From NCBI GenBank assembly GCA_015039465.1, contig MU130585.1, positions 1 through 10,063 on the forward strand: a stretch of 10,063 nt of DNA, given 5' to 3'. Each line of letters starts with the position of its first letter. Position 1 is the stretch's first letter. This DNA comes from Phlegmacium glaucopus. Its lineage: Eukaryota; Basidiomycota; Agaricomycetes; Agaricales; Cortinariaceae. A program made the position numbers and the translations under genes. Below are positions 8,649-10,063 of this stretch, in pieces. Below the pieces are notes generated by a model, which saw only the letters and a program-made list of their open reading frames with translations, did no database searches and had not been told where the DNA came from.

Positions 8649-8848
8649 TCAGCCATCTAAACAATCACTGCTGTATCTTTTCGTCACATCTTTTTGACGC
8701 GAAACACGAATTAACTGTCGACAACTGTCCTGGAACCCTTCTGGTCTGATCAACCAGAAACAACCGTCACTGTCGACAACCCCCCAACCAAACCGATTTC
8801 TTTTATTTCTGTTGAGTATCTATTTAAATCAATAACTACTAAAAAAAT
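8649..8848 (+). other. Retrotransposon leader with hairpin and direct repeats
   Basis: This is untranslated leader between LTR and gag. The first bases after the LTR (TCAGCCATC) do not start with the TGG typical of tRNA primer-binding sites, so priming is unclear. A 7-bp hairpin TTCTGGT/ACCAGAA sits at 8739-8759. It is flanked by two exact copies of ACTGTCGACAAC at 8714-8725 and 8769-8780, a layout that could act in RNA dimerisation or packaging; this is inference. Confidence 0.55.
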
Positions 8849-9138
8849 ATGTCTACTAGAGTTCTGAGGAGCAAGACCACTGCGGGGACGGCCCCCAGTC
8901 GTATCCCTATACCCACCAGCCATTCAAAGGCTAAGCCGGGTGCTGCACCCGAGACCGCCGAACCTTCACCTCGCATGTATAGCGACGTCGTAGCTTCGAG
9001 AAGCCCTTCTCCGAGAGAAGAGAATTCGGAACGCGATTCCGATGACAGTCCAGAACCTCAACCGGCCGAGCCCGTTGCCGATGCTATGAACATAAGTGAT
9101 CAGGAGGATCACGCTGGAACCCCGTGGATTACGGTGGA

Positions 9139-9146
9139 GCGCAGAC
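9139..9146. repeat. Left target-site duplication GCGCAGAC
   Basis: GCGCAGAC lies directly before the left inverted terminus and is matched exactly at 9915-9922 after the right terminus. Removing the insert plus one copy restores the gag reading frame. Confidence 0.88.
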
Positions 9147-9914
9147 AGGACCCCGGATAATAGGCGGAGAGGCCTGATCTCGAAATCGGGTTTCTTGTCC
9201 GGACATGTTTTCGTGGTTTGTGTCCGGATCCTCCCTGGCCTCCACCAAATTTCTAAAATTTGTCCGGATTTGGGATTTGGGCTGTTTTGTGCCTAAAATC
9301 TGTCTGGTTGGCATCTGGAATGCTCTGGGGTGCTGCCAGAGCAAGGAAACAGTGAAAAAAGCTCCAATCTCTATTATAATAACTATATATACTGAGACTA
9401 GAGACCGTGACACCAATCCTCGTCTTTGACATTGATTCTAGCATTTTCACTCAGGCTGTGTGCACTTCACAGTGTTCAGGATCTGCTTTTCAGCTTGTTG
9501 AAAGCCAAATTGTTTAGTCTGAAGTTGCGCTGTCGCTGAAGAAATCACACGAAATTGACGCCCGCTGAAGTAGCCAAATAGTTGATTAGCAACAGCACAG
9601 ATATTTGATGATTCGGTAATTGACGCATGCCCATTCTTTCCACACTCTGGACGGCAAAAAGGTAGCCCATGTAATATTGTGCTCAAATTCTACTACTATA
9701 CGCCACAGGCAATAGATAACACTTGAGACACACTTTTGTGTCCGGATATTGGATTTGGGCTTTCCACCTTTAAAAATTCTTGTCCGGATAGTTGATCTGA
9801 CCATTTCCTCCTCAGTACCCCATTTTGTCCGGATTCTGCTCAGGCTGATTTGCCCAAATCCATTTTTTTTGTCCGGAAACGGATCAGAGGTCTCACGCTA
9901 TTGTCCGGGGTCCT
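9147..9914. mobile_element. Non-autonomous DNA transposon (MITE), hAT-like, 768 bp
   Basis: The ends form an inverted repeat: AGGACCCCGGATAATAG at 9147-9163 against the complement of 9898-9914, 16 of 17 matching, with weaker similarity for about 15 more bases. An 8-bp duplication flanks it, as in hAT-superfamily transposons (P elements also make 8 bp). No transposase-like frame exists, so it needs an enzyme supplied elsewhere. Subterminal zones carry exact TGTCCGGA copies: three on the left (9196, 9221, 9261) and four on the right (9739, 9781, 9826, 9870). GGATTTGGGC or its complement also recurs near both ends. Such subterminal repeats are usual transposase-binding sites in hAT elements. If the shared outer C/G pair is counted as part of the ends, the duplication would be 6 bp instead. 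Confidence 0.85.
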
Positions 9915-9922
9915 GCGCAGAC
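9915..9922. repeat. Right target-site duplication GCGCAGAC
   Basis: Exact copy of 9139-9146, immediately after the right inverted terminus. The gag frame resumes from 9923. Confidence 0.88.
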
Positions 9923-10063
9923 GTGCGCATAGTCTGGACTCAATAAATAAATCACGCTTGAATAAGAATGTAGCAAATTTTAAGCCCCGAAATTTATCTA
10001 AGGAACAAGAAAATACAATTACATAAGGAAGCTACAAGAGCCTTATCTAAGAATGAATTAGCA

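Larger units (their letters stand above)
8328..10063 (+). mobile_element. LTR retrotransposon, probably Ty3/Gypsy, 5' part only
   Basis: The element has a 5' LTR (8328-8648), an untranslated leader (8649-8848) and the start of a gag gene (from 8849). It continues beyond the window, so protease, reverse transcriptase, integrase and the 3' LTR cannot be seen. Assignment to Ty3/Gypsy rests on the LTR type (TGTAACGACCC start) and on the resemblance of the gag N-terminus to proteins I associate with basidiomycete Gypsy elements. It inserted in the 5' part of the FunK1 gene, in the opposite orientation to that gene. Its gag is broken by a DNA transposon at 9147-9914 and by a frameshift near 10022, so this copy is dead. 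The host target-site duplication needs the 3' end. Confidence 0.78.
8849..10063 (+). pseudogene. gag: gag gene of the LTR retrotransposon, interrupted and partial
   Basis: Gag forms the virus-like particle shell of LTR retrotransposons. The ATG at 8849 follows an A-rich stretch, and the frame reads MSTRVLRSKTTAG, MYSDVVASRSPSP and TPWITVERR, a Ser/Pro/acid-rich N-terminus. At 9147 the frame runs into an inserted DNA transposon and stops at 9158-9160. Past the insertion (from 9923) the same frame continues with a basic stretch (RAHSLDS, later LSKEQENTI). This is what a gag broken by a clean insertion should look like. A second break follows: TAA at 10024-10026, while a neighbouring frame from 10022 reads HKEATRALSKNELA, which points to a one-base indel. 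The rest of the gene lies outside the window. Confidence 0.75.

Noticed and set aside
9205..9946. Several short frames inside the MITE on both strands
   Set aside because: They contain translated TGTCCGGA repeats, carry no transposase motif, and lie within a non-autonomous element.
1..10063. CRISPR array, tRNA, rRNA or bacterial-type operon
   Set aside because: There are no regular spacer-repeat arrays and no RNA gene signatures, and the short GT-AG introns point to a fungal genome.

Overview
The window looks like accessory DNA from a filamentous basidiomycete, most likely an agaricomycete. The evidence is genes split by very short GT-AG introns (47-60 bp), a FunK1-type protein kinase (a family expanded in mushroom-forming fungi), and a gag leader and LTR of a type I associate with basidiomycete Ty3/Gypsy elements. 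No database search was possible; family names rest on motifs read in the translations.

Layout. 1-429 has no gene I can recognise. 430-1912 (+) is a six-exon GWT1-like gene (GPI-anchor inositol acyltransferase). Its N-terminal and central parts look healthy, but its C-terminus collapses into a stop, with frame-shifted relics to 2045. About 1980-2638 is empty apart from a small tandem repeat. 2639-3799 (-) is a decayed gene of unknown function, divergently arranged with 3898-4807 (+), a decayed gene of an uncharacterised family with a weak nucleotidyltransferase-like pattern. 4923-5624 (+) is a 5'-truncated calcineurin-like metallophosphoesterase relic. 5625-6058 holds only a short hairpin. 6059-8327 (-) is a long FunK1 kinase pseudogene. 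At 8328 it is cut off by the 5' LTR of a retrotransposon that runs out of the window. The gag gene of that element is itself interrupted at 9147-9914 by a 768-bp non-autonomous, hAT-like DNA transposon with inverted ends and an 8-bp target duplication.

The genes do not form a pathway. The window is best read as a gene graveyard plus nested transposons. Five gene-like units carry stops, frameshifts or missing ends. Several stops are what C-to-T change would make from CGA, CAG or TGG codons, which hints at methylation-linked or RIP-like decay. The history can be ordered: a FunK1 gene existed, an LTR retrotransposon landed in its 5' part, and a MITE then landed in the gag gene. I found no convincing new multi-gene system.
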